Assembly (NCBI GenBank): GCA_963753545.1
Contig: CAVWCQ010000011.1
Location: 806,001-870,000 of the forward strand
From: CAVWCQ01 sp963753545
GTDB lineage: Bacteria; Chloroflexota; Anaerolineae; Aggregatilineales; Aggregatilineaceae
Direction of reading: 5' to 3'
DNA length: 64,000 bases
Position 1 is the stretch's first letter. Each line of letters opens with the position of its first letter. Made by a program: the position numbers and the translations under genes. This document shows, piece by piece, positions 62,899 through 64,000 of the stretch. Under the pieces are notes generated by a model. The model was not told the origin of the DNA. It made no database searches and worked only from the letters and a program-made list of their open reading frames with translations.

Positions 62899-63540
62899 AT
62901 GTCTGGCTCGGACTCTCGGAGTGATATTCTTGCCCGGTTACGCGCGCAGCAGCGAGGTGATCAAACGCCCCCTCCGGCCTGGAGATCGCGCCGCCGCTTT
63001 GCCGATCTGGCGGAACGCTTCACCCAATCCTTGAGAGACGCGTCTGGCGAAGTGATCCGGGCAAACTCCCTTGATGAGGCGTTGCGGCAGTTGGGCGAAC
63101 TCCTGCAAACGCTGGGCGCGCGCTGCGTGGTAGTTAACGACGAGCCGCCGCTGAACACGGCCAATCTGACCGCGCGTTGGCCGGGCCTGAAGTGGTTTAT
63201 CGTCGGTCATTCTGAGGGTGACTTGCGCGGCTTTTGCGCGACGGCGGACGTTGGCTTGAGCAGTGGTGAGGCTGCGCTGGCTGAAACAGGATCGATTCTC
63301 GTGACCAGTGGACCCGGCAAAAGCCGCCTAACCACGCTGCTGCCCCCGGTCCATATAGTGCTGATCCCAACCTCTCGCCTGACCGCCGACATCTTCACCT
63401 GGACTGCCGCGCGGCAGGGACTGCCTCCTGCCTCAATGACGCTGATCAGCGGCCCCAGCAAAACAGCCGATATTGAACAAACCTTGACGGTTGGAGTTCA
63501 TGGCCCCAGGCACTTTATCGTGATTCTGTACGAGGACTGA
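62899..63540 (+). CDS. LUD-domain protein (LutC-like)
   Basis: The 213-residue product has the LUD core: VGLSSGEAALAETGSILV, LLPPVHIVLIPTSRL, and SGPSKTADIEQTLTVGVHGP. The family includes LutC of lactate utilisation, which binds iron-sulfur partners. No lutA or lutB is adjacent. The start is ATG 62899 with GGAGATGGAGA; the upstream open frame is not family-like. A typA fragment follows on the other strand. Confidence 0.85.
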   Translation: MSGSDSRSDILARLRAQQRGDQTPPPAWRSRRRFADLAERFTQSLRDASGEVIRANSLDEALRQLGELLQTLGARCVVVNDEPPLNTANLTARWPGLKWFIVGHSEGDLRGFCATADVGLSSGEAALAETGSILVTSGPGKSRLTTLLPPVHIVLIPTSRLTADIFTWTAARQGLPPASMTLISGPSKTADIEQTLTVGVHGPRHFIVILYED

Positions 63541-63663
63541 GCCGCTTGCAGGCGAGCCGAGCGTTCAATGAACTGCGGAACAGTGGAAAGCTGGAAGATA
63601 ATCCCAGTTCACCGCAGTAACCTCACCGAACCGGGCGTTGGCTATTATTTGCCTGATCAGACG

Positions 63664-63697
63664 AAATAAAGAGGGGCGGATTTCTTCAATCCGCCCC
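63664..63697 (-). terminator. typA terminator
   Basis: GGGGCGGATT (63673-63682) pairs with AATCCGCCCC (63688-63697); on the minus strand it is followed by CTCTTTATTTCG. Confidence 0.82.
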
Positions 63698-63704
63698 CAG
63701 TGAA

Positions 63705-64000
63705 TTACTCTTCGAGCATCCGCTCGCGCTTCTTCTGTTCCTTCATGCGTTCCTCATTGTTGAGAATACGCTTGCGGATGCGCAGGCTCTGCGGCGTCAC
63801 TTCGAGCAGTTCATCATCCGACAGAAATTCGATACAGTCGTCCAGGCTGAGCTGGCGCGGCGGGCTGACCCGCACTTCCTGCCCAAAATAGCGGGTGTGA
63901 ATGGCAGAGAGATGTTTGCTCCTACCCAGGTTCACCGCGAGGTCTTCCGTGCGAATATGCTCACCGATAACCATACCTTCATACACTTCAGCCCCTGGGC
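63705..64000 (-). CDS. typA: GTP-binding protein TypA/BipA, C-terminal end (runs off the window)
   Basis: Only the last 98 or so residues are present. The family end is visible: EVYEGMVIGEHIRTEDLAVNLG, VSPPRQLSLDDCIEFL and DDELLEVTPQSLRIRKRIL. TypA is a ribosome-binding GTPase that acts under stress. The GTPase domain lies outside the window. A terminator follows. Confidence 0.9.
   Translation of the reverse strand, partial: PGAEVYEGMVIGEHIRTEDLAVNLGRSKHLSAIHTRYFGQEVRVSPPRQLSLDDCIEFLSDDELLEVTPQSLRIRKRILNNEERMKEQKKRERMLEE

Overview
The window looks like a chromosomal segment of a moderately GC-rich bacterium, most probably a Chloroflexota member near Anaerolineae. The pointers are a soluble-adenylyl-cyclase-like C1-C2-ATPase protein, a Ycf45/SpoIIIAA-type ATPase with an R3H end, a bifunctional phosphoglucose/phosphomannose isomerase, a GAAC-N4-GTTC LexA box of the Gram-positive type, FmdB, SIMPL and YhfC proteins, and TadE/TadG-like proteins. 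This is inference from gene content; there is no rRNA to confirm it. No prophage, transposase or CRISPR array is visible.

Layout. 0-4.8 kb (minus): a signalling cluster (HAMP-GAF protein, zinc-finger protein, winged-helix-like protein, and a class III cyclase now split in two by a short palindromic insertion). 4.9-12.7 kb (plus): rsmI, an M3 peptidase, a radical SAM protein, a GT4 glycosyltransferase, a HAD hydrolase, a shikimate-kinase-like protein and a nitrilase-family amidase, separated by hairpin-rich and pyrimidine-rich dispersed repeats. 13.2-15.0 kb (minus): DHCW cupin, lipoprotein, Nudix hydrolase. 15.2-18.4 kb (plus): gatC, a response regulator with a degenerate GGDEF domain and two unknown proteins. 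18.4-20.9 kb (minus): rpsB-tsf-pyrH with a clear promoter, a terminator between tsf and pyrH, and a frameshift in pyrH. 21-23.7 kb: a tandem duplication of a helical-repeat gene, both copies damaged. 23.8-28.7 kb: gatA and a TadE/TadG-like pair. 28.7-34 kb: toroid-fold protein, a metallo-hydrolase with a stop at codon 4, lexA with promoter and operator, peroxiredoxin, rhomboid, FmdB and an alpha/beta hydrolase. 34.3-38.9 kb (minus): an operon of GNAT-like protein, R3H-ATPase, secreted protein, tmk and a LysE exporter. 39-48.7 kb: an accessory-looking, redox- and transport-oriented region (HhH protein, hydrolase, aldo/keto reductase, F420-type oxidoreductase, sugar-dehydrogenase-like protein, two MFS transporters, ChrB-like protein) in which five genes each carry one frameshift. 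48.8-64 kb: ABC permease, SIMPL and YhfC proteins, PGI/PMI, serC-serA, cell-wall hydrolases, glutaredoxin-like protein, a VapBC-type pair, tRNA-Ser(GGA) with promoter and terminator, HD hydrolase, holB, a LUD protein and the 3' end of typA.

Two features stand out. First, a family of short palindromic elements occurs three times. One copy sits inside the cyclase gene; removing it, using either of two candidate target-site duplications, restores a single reading frame. The two cyclase domains it separates hold complementary halves of one active site. Second, at least seven otherwise intact genes, including essential pyrH, are each broken by one indel. Most lie in short homopolymer runs, so sequencing error is a serious explanation to exclude before calling them pseudogenes.
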